From: Nocardia flavorosea
GTDB taxonomy: Bacteria; Actinomycetota; Actinomycetes; Mycobacteriales; Mycobacteriaceae
Reading direction: 5' to 3'
Assembly (NCBI RefSeq): GCF_015477805.1
Contig: NZ_JADLQL010000006.1
Coordinates: 124,001 to 188,000 of the forward strand
DNA length: 64,000 nucleotides
Positions 18,341 to 26,376 of this stretch are shown in pieces. The notes under the pieces are model-generated. The model worked only from the letters and a program-made list of their open reading frames with translations. It was not told the DNA's origin and did not search any database. The first letter of the stretch is position 1. Each line of letters opens with the position of its first letter. The position numbers and the translations under genes were made by a program.

Positions 18341-18778
18341 TTGCGAAAGCTCTTGCGACCGTTTGCTCTAGGCGCTCTCACCGCAACCGCCCTGCTCCCG
18401 GTCGCGGCACCGGCGGGAGCCCAGGCGGCCGCCGATTTCCAGGACGCCCGAGTCGAGGTCGCACCCGGATGCGCCGGCACGGTCCGCACCCAGGTCGCTG
18501 TCACTCCGCTACCGACCGATGTCGTCGGCGTAGGCATTTCGGTGCTGTTCCGAGCCGACCGCCCGGACCCGTCGTGCACGCTGGAAGCGACCGTGACCTG
18601 GCGTAATGTGCATACCGGCGCCACCGGGTCCCAGGAGGTCACCGTATCATCGGTCCCCGCACCCGGTGGCTGGTTCCCGACCGACCACGGTTTCCAGCGG
18701 GCAGTGGCCGATACCGGCCCGGGTCCGGTGGTCGTCACGATGAGTACCAATCCCGGCGAGGTCAGCGTCACGGTCTGA
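18341..18778 (+). CDS. Secreted protein of unknown function
   Basis: A 145-residue exported protein. The likely start is TTG at 18341, with GAGAGGA eight bases upstream. It gives a classic Sec signal peptide (charged LRKLLRP, hydrophobic FALGALTATALLPVAA, cleavage near AGAQA). The mature part of about 115 residues is predicted beta-rich with two Cys (CAGTV and SCTLEAT) that could form a disulfide. No family is recognised. A structured leader lies just upstream. An earlier TTG at 18320 would also be in frame but has no ribosome site. Confidence 0.75.
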   Translation: MRKLLRPFALGALTATALLPVAAPAGAQAAADFQDARVEVAPGCAGTVRTQVAVTPLPTDVVGVGISVLFRADRPDPSCTLEATVTWRNVHTGATGSQEVTVSSVPAPGGWFPTDHGFQRAVADTGPGPVVVTMSTNPGEVSVTV

Positions 18779-18878
18779 TCGGCCGGGGAGCCGGGCGGCC
18801 GTGTGCCGCCCGGCTGCGCTCCGGCCCGAACAGGTGCCCGCCCGATCCGGCGGGCAATCGCACCGGTTCGGGCGTCTG

Positions 18879-19240
18879 TCACGAACCGCGCCGGCCGTCC
18901 CGCGGCACCTCCCGGAAGGGAACAGTGTGGTCGGACCGGGCTTCCCTGGGCATGCCCAGCACACGTTCGCTGATCACATTGCGCGTCATCTCGGCGGTAC
19001 CGCCACCGATACAGCTCACCTGCCGCATCAGGAACACATCCGCAATCGCCGAGACCCTCGGTCCACACTGCCCCGCCCGCGACGGCGACCTCGAATTCGA
19101 TGGTGGCCCGGCGGGATTCGGCAATTCCCCGGAACTCTCGCCCGATGGCGGCCGACTGTTCGGAAATCCGGCCCGAGACCGCTCCGGTGCCGAGCCGCCG
19201 CTGTAACGCGTTTCCGCCGGGGCGCCGGCCACCACGACGG
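18879..19240 (-). pseudogene. Acyl-CoA dehydrogenase remnant (C-terminal)
   Basis: On the minus strand the last 55 codons read VSAIADVFLMRQVSCIGGGTAEM then TRNVISERVLGMPRE, the characteristic C-terminal end of acyl-CoA dehydrogenases (GGT-E--RN-I-ERVLG-P). About 60 codons upstream also look coding (QRRLGTGAVSGRISEQSAA then RGIAESRRATIEFEVAV) but in another frame, so at least one frameshift is needed. The N-terminal two thirds are missing. This gene is dead. It abuts the frameshifted end of the TerD-nuclease gene. Confidence 0.7.
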
Positions 19241-19468
19241 GATCAGGAGCCGCGAGGTTCCTCCACCACCGGAACCGCCGCCTCGGACTGCTGTTTCGGA
19301 GCCGCGGGCGACCACACCCGCAATGGCTGCACCACGCTCCCGTAAAAAAGCCATCTACCGCCGCGGTCACACTGGTGATGAAGCCGGCAGCCGTTCCGGA
19401 CCGGCGAGCTCCCATCGGGAAACTCTGCTCGAGGGAGAACGATACGATCTCACCGGCTCGGCCGACGG

Positions 19469-21289
19469 TCAGCAGCTTCGGATCCGCACGCACCGCATCA
19501 AGATGCTCACAGGCTTCATTGCCCGGCTCCGGTACACCGCTTCGATCCGTGCGGCCCCTGGAGCGTCGGACAACTGCTTGAGCAACCAGGCCAGGCGCCG
19601 GCCCGACGTCCCCTCACCGGGTGCGCCTATGGTCGTCCGGCACCGGACCTTGTTGGTACGCACATCAGCGACAACCTCCAGATCACCGGCTGTGTCCGGG
19701 ATACGCAGAACCGCTTCGAACACCCCCTCGGCCGCCAACTGCCCGGCACACGCGGCATCGCGTGCTGCCGGATCCGACGAGTACCGCCGCGGAAGTATGT
19801 TCTTCACCGTCACCCCGAGTTCGGCAGTCAGCCGCAGGGCAAGGTGCCGGGCCAGCGACGCCCACCGTTCGGCCACGGCCAGCGCTTTCTTGTCGCCGGC
19901 GCGCAGGGTCCCCGCAGTCACCGCGTCGCGTACCGCCACCCAATGGCGTCCCATATCCACGAACTCCCGCGCTCCGGAACGAGGATGCTCGAGATACCGC
20001 AGCAGCTCACCGAGCAACCAGACCTCGAAGGGGTCCTCGACACCACCGTGGGCGAGCAGCATGCGCGCCTCGTGCGCCACTTCCGCCCAGGACAGATGCC
20101 GAAGCGCGACCTTGGCGAGTTTGCGCCGATCGACCTCCACGGGCAGTTCGCCTGCGGCGGCCGGAATATCGTTGGAGAGGCTGATGACGGCGTCGTACTT
20201 CTTCCGCCGCGCAACATCGAGATAGGCTTCCAGCTGTTCTCGTTTGAGAGCTCCCGTCCCGGTCTTCACCTCGAGCAACCCCGTCCACAACCGGGTACCT
20301 CGCGCAACCCGCAGTACCGCGTCGGGAATGACTTTCGCATCGCCCCGCTCGTACTTGACCTCGAAATATCCTTCGAAGGCACCCGCCGGGGCTCCCATCC
20401 GCGCACACAGGGCGCGGGCGAACGGGCGCACCGCCTGCATGGTAGCCACCAGCGCCGATGTGGCTCTGCGTTCCTGTTCCTCCCCGGCTCCGACGCCGAC
20501 CACCGAGAACAGTCGGGCAGGTTGCCAGGTGTCGTTCTCTGCCAGCGTGAACTCTATGGCTTTGGCCTTGCGCACCACTCGTTTTGCCGTGCGGACCCCT
20601 CGGCCCCGGGCCGGCGGTTTCGGCTCGGACAGCACCGACGTATCCGGCTCGGCGCGCGGCCTACCCTCAGGGGCGACCGACCGACCCGGAGACGATGCCG
20701 GTTCGGTGCAGATGCCACCGGGCTCGGCAACCGGTTCAGCAGTTTCGGTCGATACCTCATCGTCGATCTCGACACCGAAATCCGTCGCGAGACCGGCCAG
20801 ACCGGAGTCCCAGCCCTGCCCGACGGCGCGGACCTTCCACTGTGCCCCTCTTCGATAGATTTCGCCGAACAGGAATGCCGATTCGGTTACGGCGTCTGCC
20901 GTGATGTATTCGGCCAGCATCCGGCCGGCGGCATCGACAACTCGAAAGGTTATTTTGCCCAGCTCACCGAATGTCCCGGTGGTGAGACTGCCGGCCAGCG
21001 CGACCGTCTGCACCTCCTGTTCCAATGCTGCGAGATCCATCGTTATCCGGGCCTGGGCGCCGTCTTCGGTAGCACTGGCCCCTACGAACCGGACCGAACC
21101 ATCCGATGATTCCGGTTGGTTGTAGAAGACGAAATCCGCGTCCGAACGCACTTTGCCCGCCTCCGACAGCAATAGCGCCGAGACGTCGACTTCGACAACC
21201 GGCTCGGCCCAGCCGAGCACCACATCGATGTGGAGTACATCGGCCGGCAATGCCAGATTCTGGCCCTTGGACAACAACTCAGAGGTCAC
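19469..21289 (-). CDS. TerD domain fused to PD-(D/E)XK nuclease-like domain; C-terminus probably frameshifted
   Basis: A 606-residue open frame. The TerD domain (about residues 3-175) has VDVSALLLSEAGKVRSDADFV, FYNQPESSDGSV and GEIYRRGAQWKVRAVGQGW. A Pro/Arg-rich linker follows (180-240). A restriction-endonuclease-like region shows PD at 322-323, EVK at 340-342 and QxxxY at 352-356, the RecB-like PD-(D/E)XK pattern. Ter proteins act in Ca2+-linked stress and phage or chemical defence. The frame ends oddly (RIRSC), but a shifted frame continues as EHLDAVRADPKLLTVGRAGEI and then ITSVTAAVDGFF to about 19330. The original protein was probably about 660 residues. Either a real frameshift or a sequencing error near 19540 explains this. 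Confidence 0.85.
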   Translation of the reverse strand: MTSELLSKGQNLALPADVLHIDVVLGWAEPVVEVDVSALLLSEAGKVRSDADFVFYNQPESSDGSVRFVGASATEDGAQARITMDLAALEQEVQTVALAGSLTTGTFGELGKITFRVVDAAGRMLAEYITADAVTESAFLFGEIYRRGAQWKVRAVGQGWDSGLAGLATDFGVEIDDEVSTETAEPVAEPGGICTEPASSPGRSVAPEGRPRAEPDTSVLSEPKPPARGRGVRTAKRVVRKAKAIEFTLAENDTWQPARLFSVVGVGAGEEQERRATSALVATMQAVRPFARALCARMGAPAGAFEGYFEVKYERGDAKVIPDAVLRVARGTRLWTGLLEVKTGTGALKREQLEAYLDVARRKKYDAVISLSNDIPAAAGELPVEVDRRKLAKVALRHLSWAEVAHEARMLLAHGGVEDPFEVWLLGELLRYLEHPRSGAREFVDMGRHWVAVRDAVTAGTLRAGDKKALAVAERWASLARHLALRLTAELGVTVKNILPRRYSSDPAARDAACAGQLAAEGVFEAVLRIPDTAGDLEVVADVRTNKVRCRTTIGAPGEGTSGRRLAWLLKQLSDAPGAARIEAVYRSRAMKPVSILMRCVRIRSC

Positions 21290-21469
21290 GGATACACCTT
21301 CGATCGTGCGCGGGCAGTGCTATGTCACACGCAGATCGAGCCCGGGCGACCATCTGTTACGGGCATGTGTCCGAACCTGTTGTTACGCAAACTTCCTGGG
21401 TGAACCGCTGCGACCCGCAATCGCCGCGCACAGTGCACAATCGGGACCGCCTCGACCTCGATTTCCGGA

Positions 21470-21716
21470 CTACCGGGCCGGCGGGCCGGATACGTCCCGT
21501 CAGTGCGAACAGCAGGATGCCGACACGCGCCCGCGCGACGGTCGTCGCCTTCCCATGTGCGCGCGTCCAGGCGGTCGACGATCCAGCCGGGCGGACGATC
21601 CATTCACCATCGGTGCCCAGCCCCGGATCGGTGGCATGGAGATGTGCCGAGTGGCTCTGTCCGGCGAGACGGTTCCCGTGCGGCGGGCCGAGTCGATACT
21701 CGGCAGCTAGCGTCAC
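21470..21716 (-). pseudogene. Fragment of mycothiol-dependent maleylpyruvate isomerase-like protein
   Basis: The minus strand encodes about 80 residues including SAHLHATDPGLG, DGEWIVRPAGSS and then VGILLFALTGRIRP. This is the pattern of the C-terminal domain of the MDMPI family (HATD..., DGW..., LLL-L-GR). The N-terminal DinB-like helical domain with its metal His residues is absent, so this is a relic. It lies just downstream of the methyltransferase. Identification rests on a short motif pattern and is moderately secure. Confidence 0.5.
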
Positions 21717-21728
21717 TCGCAGATGGCG

Positions 21729-22421
21729 TCAGCGTTTGACCACGAGTTCTAGACCACCGCGGAAAGGCAGGGTCTGGGTGAGCAGGCCGTTGGCCGGGTC
21801 GTCGATGAATTCGAAGGTGGCGCGGTAGCTTTCGGGACGGTTCTCGGTGTTGTCGATCAGGATGATCCCGCCCGGACGAAGTTTTGGTGCGATCAGTTCG
21901 AGTGCAGGTCGTGCCACGGCCGGCCAGATATCGATCAACGCCAGGTCGACGGGCGCCGCCAAGTTCACGAGCGTCTTCCGGACGTCCCCTTCTCTCAGAT
22001 CGATATAGTCCGCCAGTCCGGCTTTGCGGAAGTTGTCCTGGGCCGCCGCGATTTTGCCGGGTTCGCACTCGGTGCCGATCACCACACCGGTACCACCGCC
22101 GGCTTCGGCGATCAGCCGTACGGCCTGGGCGAGGTAGAGCGTGGAAACCCCGTAGGACGTCCCGACCTCCACGATCCGGCGGGCCCGCAGTGCCAGGCAC
22201 AGCTGGTGACACAGCAGCGCCTTGTCGTGTTCGAGGGCTACGAGCTTATCGGCGAGGAACGCGGTGGCCGCGGTATCGAGCTTGCCGAGGTCGGCGCGGT
22301 TGCCTTGATCTGCGCGGTCGGCGAAATAGGTGCCGATCCCGGCGACCTGAGCTGTACTGCGCTCCTGCAGCTCGGCGACGAGTCGATCGAGGGCGGGGTT
22401 CTGCAGTGGACTGGAAATCAT
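21729..22421 (-). CDS. Class I SAM-dependent O-methyltransferase
   Basis: A 230-residue protein of the caffeoyl-CoA/catechol O-methyltransferase type. SAM motif I is VEVGTSYG (residues 84-91) and the metal and catalytic region is LALIDIWP (about 160-167). A late DNTENRPESYRATFEF segment follows. The ATG at 22421 has AAAGG upstream; the in-frame ATG-equivalent at 22451 would run into the divergent regulator. Substrate is unknown, presumably a small phenolic or catechol. It is divergent from a TetR gene with a 48-base gap, which suggests the TetR controls it. Confidence 0.9.
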   Translation of the reverse strand: MISSPLQNPALDRLVAELQERSTAQVAGIGTYFADRADQGNRADLGKLDTAATAFLADKLVALEHDKALLCHQLCLALRARRIVEVGTSYGVSTLYLAQAVRLIAEAGGGTGVVIGTECEPGKIAAAQDNFRKAGLADYIDLREGDVRKTLVNLAAPVDLALIDIWPAVARPALELIAPKLRPGGIILIDNTENRPESYRATFEFIDDPANGLLTQTLPFRGGLELVVKR

Positions 22422-22469
22422 CGTAAGCCTTTCGGTCACGCGGTTCGGCACCGCGGGGGGCGCGTCTCA

Positions 22470-23180
22470 GTGTCCGAACCGCTTCCCCCGGGCCGGCGGC
22501 GCCGCAGCCCACGCACCCGCTCCGGCCGCGCCACACTGACCGCCGATTCCATCGCCGCGACCATGCTCGAACTGGCCGGCCGCCGAGGATTCCGAGCGGT
22601 GACGATGCAGGATCTCGCCACCCATCTCGGCGTCACCGTCCGGGCGCTGTACCGCCACGTACAGGATCGGGCCGAGGTTGTCGACCGCGCCGTGCAACTG
22701 TGGCTGTCGCAATGGCCCCAGCCCGTACTCGACCCCGGAAACTGGCAGGTGAGCCTGCGGGAGTTCTGCCGACTGCATCGGCGCATCGCCCGCCGTCACC
22801 CCCGGGCGCTGCTGGTTTCGCTGGACGAGCAGGTCGGCGACACCCGGGTGCCGGCACAGCGCCTCACCGCCCCCGAAGCGTTCCTGCAGTTCCTGACCGA
22901 GGTCGGGCTCGGCCTCGACGATGCCCTGCTCGTCCACGCGGATGTGATGATCCGGATCTACGGCTTCGTACTGCTGGTCGACCACCGCGCGGACACCGGA
23001 GTTCCGGTGGCCGAGCAGTATCCCGCGTCGCAGGTCTGGCTCGACCACCACGACGACCTCGAACTGCCCCTGCTGCACCGTGCGTCGGCGAATACCGGTT
23101 TCGATGCCGACCGCCTCTTCGAGCATATGGTCGCCGAGGTGACCCATACGATCGAACGCCTCATCGCCACTATCGAATGA
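22470..23180 (+). CDS. TetR-family regulator
   Basis: A 236-residue regulator with an N-terminal helix-turn-helix (AATMLELAGRRGFRAVTMQDLATHLGVTVRALYRHV) preceded by an Arg-rich tail. A TetR_C-like ligand domain follows, with VSLREFCRLHRRIARRHPRALL. GTG at 22470 with a run of six G eight bases upstream is the start; the longer open frame is antisense to the methyltransferase. It is divergent from the O-methyltransferase and likely represses it. Ligand unknown. Confidence 0.88.
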   Translation: MSEPLPPGRRRRSPRTRSGRATLTADSIAATMLELAGRRGFRAVTMQDLATHLGVTVRALYRHVQDRAEVVDRAVQLWLSQWPQPVLDPGNWQVSLREFCRLHRRIARRHPRALLVSLDEQVGDTRVPAQRLTAPEAFLQFLTEVGLGLDDALLVHADVMIRIYGFVLLVDHRADTGVPVAEQYPASQVWLDHHDDLELPLLHRASANTGFDADRLFEHMVAEVTHTIERLIATIE

Positions 23181-23458
23181 ACGACCGGCAGATTCCGGAC
23201 AGAGCCGGCGGAGCTTTCGCGGCGCTGTCCTGGAGCTCGCCCCGGGCGAGGTGACGGCCCCGACGCCGGCTCCTCGTCGATCGGTCGGCAACGCCGATGA
23301 CGTACTGCCCTGCCTCACCTCCACCGATAACGTTTCCGGGCGCCGGGTCGGATACATCAATCGTCGCTCAGGACGCTGTCTGCCGCAAGCGATCTCGATA
23401 CGAACGGCCTGCGGCGGCTATGGTGGCGGCATCACCAGCGAAGGGAGGGGTGGGCTCG

Positions 23459-24598
23459 ATGCTCGTCATCGCCGACAAGCTCAGATCCGGGGCGGAGAAG
23501 CGGGTCGTCTCCTGGCTGCGGAAATGGCAGGACGATTACCGGGTTCCCGGGGTGGCGATCGCGAACTGTTTCGTTTCCGGGCAGGAAGTCGATCTGGTGA
23601 TCATCACCCCGTACACCACGGTCGTCTGTGAGATCAAGGGGTTGAACCCGGGAGTCACCAGCGGCGTCCTGCACTGCACCACCAACAGCCGGTGGAAGGT
23701 ACCGGGGTTCGACGGCGACCCGGTCGGCGTACGCCAGAACGACACCACACCTTACGACCAGGTCCGGGACGGCGTTTTCAAGGTGAAGAACGCGGCGGCG
23801 CGGGCCGGCGGGCCCGCGTTCGTCACGGGGCTCGTGGTGGTGGTACCGCCTCGCGGATCGACGCTGCGACTCGACAAGAAGTCGGCGCCGCAGGGTTGCG
23901 ATGTCCTGCTGTGCAATACCCAGAATCCGCTGCGCGCCTGGTTCCACCGCGCCCATCACCGCGCTGCCGTCGTATGGACAGCGGAACAGGCGTACGCCTT
24001 GCTCGAGGCCCTCGAACACGGTGACAGCACCACCGTGGCCGGCCTGGCCGCAGCAGGTTTCCCCGTCGAGGCGCCATCGGAACCGGCCGCACCGCTGAAC
24101 CCGCCCGCCGCACCTTCCGAACCGGAGCCGCTGGTCACCGCATCCCCGCGCGAGACCCCACCCAAACCCGGTCCGCCCGCCCGGCCACCGGCGGCGCGGG
24201 CCCGGACCCCGCTGCCACCGCCGGTGTCCCGCACGGATGAGCCGGCCCCGGCTCGTGTAGAAGATCCGCCACCACAGCGCGATATCTCGGCCCCGGAAGC
24301 CGCTGAGCCCGAACCGTTCCCGCCGGCCCCGCAACCACTGCCGTCCCCGGTCCCCGAAGCCTTCGACGATCGACGGCGACACCGGATGCACACCGCGGCG
24401 GCCGTCGCGGCGATCGGCGTCCTGGCCGCCGCAATCTGGCTGGTGGCCCAACTCGGCAACGGCCGCACCGAACCGCGGGGAACCACCGGTCAGCAGCAGA
24501 ACAGTGCGGTCACCGACCAGACGAGCGTGCCGCCTACGCCGAAGACGACATCTCCCTCGCCCCCAACTGCTTGCTTTCCATTCCAGCCGAACTGCTGA
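23459..24598 (+). CDS. NERD-domain (nuclease-related) single-pass membrane protein
   Basis: A 379-residue protein. The N-terminal NERD domain (about residues 5-190) has SGAEKRVVSWL, GQEVDLVII and VVCEIKG; the Asp and E-x-K triad is the PD-(D/E)XK type arrangement. A long Pro/Glu/Ala-rich linker follows (about 200-308), then one transmembrane helix (about 313-332) and an extracellular Thr/Pro tail ending CFPFQPNC. GGGAGGGG precedes the ATG. NERD proteins may nick or process DNA or RNA, but most are uncharacterised. The linker could position the nuclease-like domain away from the membrane. Confidence 0.85.
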   Translation: MLVIADKLRSGAEKRVVSWLRKWQDDYRVPGVAIANCFVSGQEVDLVIITPYTTVVCEIKGLNPGVTSGVLHCTTNSRWKVPGFDGDPVGVRQNDTTPYDQVRDGVFKVKNAAARAGGPAFVTGLVVVVPPRGSTLRLDKKSAPQGCDVLLCNTQNPLRAWFHRAHHRAAVVWTAEQAYALLEALEHGDSTTVAGLAAAGFPVEAPSEPAAPLNPPAAPSEPEPLVTASPRETPPKPGPPARPPAARARTPLPPPVSRTDEPAPARVEDPPPQRDISAPEAAEPEPFPPAPQPLPSPVPEAFDDRRRHRMHTAAAVAAIGVLAAAIWLVAQLGNGRTEPRGTTGQQQNSAVTDQTSVPPTPKTTSPSPPTACFPFQPNC

Positions 24599-24635
24599 CC
24601 GCTACGGTTCCTTCAACGCACGATCCGCCGTCGCT

Positions 24636-24810
24636 GGCGGGCCCCCCGGCGACGATCTGATCAGTGTCCTGGGCCACCGGCACCGGCGACGAGGCGCTGA
24701 CAACCACCGAAACCGTGAACTTCTGCATTCTGCTCCTGGTCGCGGGCCACGAGACCACGACGAATCTGATCGGCAACGCGATGCTCGCACTGTTCGATCG
24801 CGCATCGCAA
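24636..24810 (+). pseudogene. Cytochrome P450 remnant (I-helix region)
   Basis: Two abutting frames together encode PGDDLISVL, then after a frameshift near 24672 DEALTTTETVNFCILLLVAGHETTTNLIGNAMLALF. The AGHETT motif is the oxygen-binding I-helix signature of P450s, with the usual upstream DDL(I/L)S region. The ETLR/ExxR and haem-Cys parts are missing. This is a decayed fragment of about 58 codons, downstream of the NERD gene. Confidence 0.65.
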
Positions 24811-24959
24811 GCCCGGTCCTGCGCGGCCGGCGCAGCCGGCCGGTCTCCCTCGGTGCCCTGCACTACCCCCGTGCCCTGGCGGCCGGCACCGGGTGATCCG
24901 CGGTCCGTCGACCTACCGGCAAGGCTCCGGGGCTCGATCCCGCGCGGCCGCGCCTGCGT

Positions 24960-25532
24960 TCACCGGCCCTCTTGCCGGCGGACGATTTCGGCGATCCAGA
25001 TCGGCGCGAACGGCGACGTGCAGTTCGGTGGCGTCGGGTAATCCTTCAGGACTTCCAAGCGCTCACCGATATCGATGGCGCGGGCGCGGTACTCGGCGTG
25101 GTCGATTCCGATCTGGGCCAGGCAGTGGTTCATCGCCCACTGCAGACGGTCCGGCGCTGTTTTCATCTCGGCCTCGATGGTGTCGAGCAGGCCGGGCAGG
25201 TCGAGGCCCTCGGATTTCTTCGTCACCCGGTGAGTGGTCAGCGCCCAGCCGGCGCGGGCCACCAGTGGGTCCGGCTCGGCAGCCTCGAACGCCTTCGGGC
25301 GGCAGATCAGCAGCGCCAGCAGCCGCGCCGCGCCGTTGCCGGTGTGCCAGAGTTCCCCGGCGAGCTCGTGCTCGGTTTTCAGCTGTTTCGCGAGCGCGCG
25401 CAGCTTGGTGAGGTTGACCCCGTGGTCGTCGCCGTGTTTCTCGTTCACCGCGCGGATCTTCGGATCCTCGAGCGCAGCCAGTTCGGCCATCACCTCGGCC
25501 ACCGTTGCCGGAGTCTTCGTTGCCTGGGCCAC
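24960..25532 (-). CDS. AlkD-like DNA alkylation repair protein
   Basis: A 190-residue all-helical protein resembling the HEAT-like AlkD family: AEVMAELAALEDPKIRAVNEKHGDDHGVNLTKLRALAKQL at the N-terminus and WHTGNGAARLLALLI in the middle. The family includes bacterial alkylpurine DNA glycosylases; several members have no glycosylase activity. GTG at 25532 is chosen because AAGGAG lies six bases upstream. Shorter than typical AlkD (about 230 residues), so the function is tentative. It is antisense to the MmpS gene orientation boundary, with a short gap upstream. Confidence 0.78.
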   Translation of the reverse strand: MAQATKTPATVAEVMAELAALEDPKIRAVNEKHGDDHGVNLTKLRALAKQLKTEHELAGELWHTGNGAARLLALLICRPKAFEAAEPDPLVARAGWALTTHRVTKKSEGLDLPGLLDTIEAEMKTAPDRLQWAMNHCLAQIGIDHAEYRARAIDIGERLEVLKDYPTPPNCTSPFAPIWIAEIVRRQEGR

Positions 25533-25653
25533 CTCGATCTCCTTTCCGCGCATCGCTGGCTCAGCGTACGACGACCGCAGCGGTATGCGGGACCGGCGGA
25601 CAGTGCGGTCACGCCCCTGCGTACCGGGCCGCCCACGACCGAGCGGACGAGAT

Positions 25654-26112
25654 CTACTGTTCTCCGGCGTCCCCCGAACAACTCGCCGACGCGTACGGGC
25701 CACTGGAGGTCTGTTCGGTCATCACCCGGCCGGCGACCAGGATTCGGCAGGTGATATCACCACCGTCGGGGCCGTTGGCGGCGGTCATGGATACGATCCG
25801 GCCCCAGGCGCCGATGGGCACGTCCTTGCGCCACGGGAGCGAGACCGCTGTTTCCCGCGCCATACCTTGGTCCGGGCCCATGTAGGTGATCGCGGCGTCG
25901 GAACCGGTGCCACGGACTTCGTAGGTCACGGTGATCTCGTCGACGGCATTCTCGTCGTCGTTCTCCGCGAACGTGAAGCCACCGGCGAGCAGGGCAAGTA
26001 CCAGCAGCAGCCCCGCGGTGATCCACGGCCATCTCGCCTTCCGCGGAGACGGGTGGTATTCCGCCGGTGGCGTACCGGAATCCTGCGGCTGATCGCCGGA
26101 ACGGTAGGACAA
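25654..26112 (-). CDS. MmpS-family transport accessory protein
   Basis: A 152-residue protein with one N-terminal transmembrane segment (WPWITAGLLLVLALLAGGF, about residues 28-46) and a C-terminal beta domain. That domain carries the MmpS pattern ITVTYEVRGTGSDAAITY, VSLPWRKDV, GGDITCRILVAG and ending SASC. MmpS proteins support RND-type MmpL lipid transporters in mycolate bacteria. No mmpL gene is adjacent in this window. TTG at 26112 with GAGGAGG upstream is the start. Two Cys near the end of the domain could form a disulfide. Confidence 0.88.
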   Translation of the reverse strand: MSYRSGDQPQDSGTPPAEYHPSPRKARWPWITAGLLLVLALLAGGFTFAENDDENAVDEITVTYEVRGTGSDAAITYMGPDQGMARETAVSLPWRKDVPIGAWGRIVSMTAANGPDGGDITCRILVAGRVMTEQTSSGPYASASCSGDAGEQ

Positions 26113-26376
26113 TGTGCCTCCTCGGCTCGGGGCGCGCCCGGGGCGCCATCAGGAGGTAGATCACATTTTCATTCCGTGATGTTACACCGCTATTTACGCA
26201 GTTCATACCCCCGTAACGATGCGCGGACCGGACGTTGCGTCCGTCGGCCCGGCCAGTTCGTACGGAAACCCGCACCGCTCGCGGCGGCCGCCGGTTCGGG
26301 CTGGACCGTGGACCTATGCGCCTGCGAGTGGGAAGCTCGTAGACAACCACGTGCCGATTCCCGAGGACGGTGAGTC

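Noticed and set aside
17659..19068. A 469-codon minus-strand gene
   Set aside because: Only the last 153 codons look like a protein; the upstream part overlaps the promoter and coding region of the secreted protein and the acyl-CoA dehydrogenase relic.
18801..20225. A 474-codon plus-strand gene
   Set aside because: It is antisense to the TerD-nuclease gene and has a low-complexity Arg/Ser/Pro composition.
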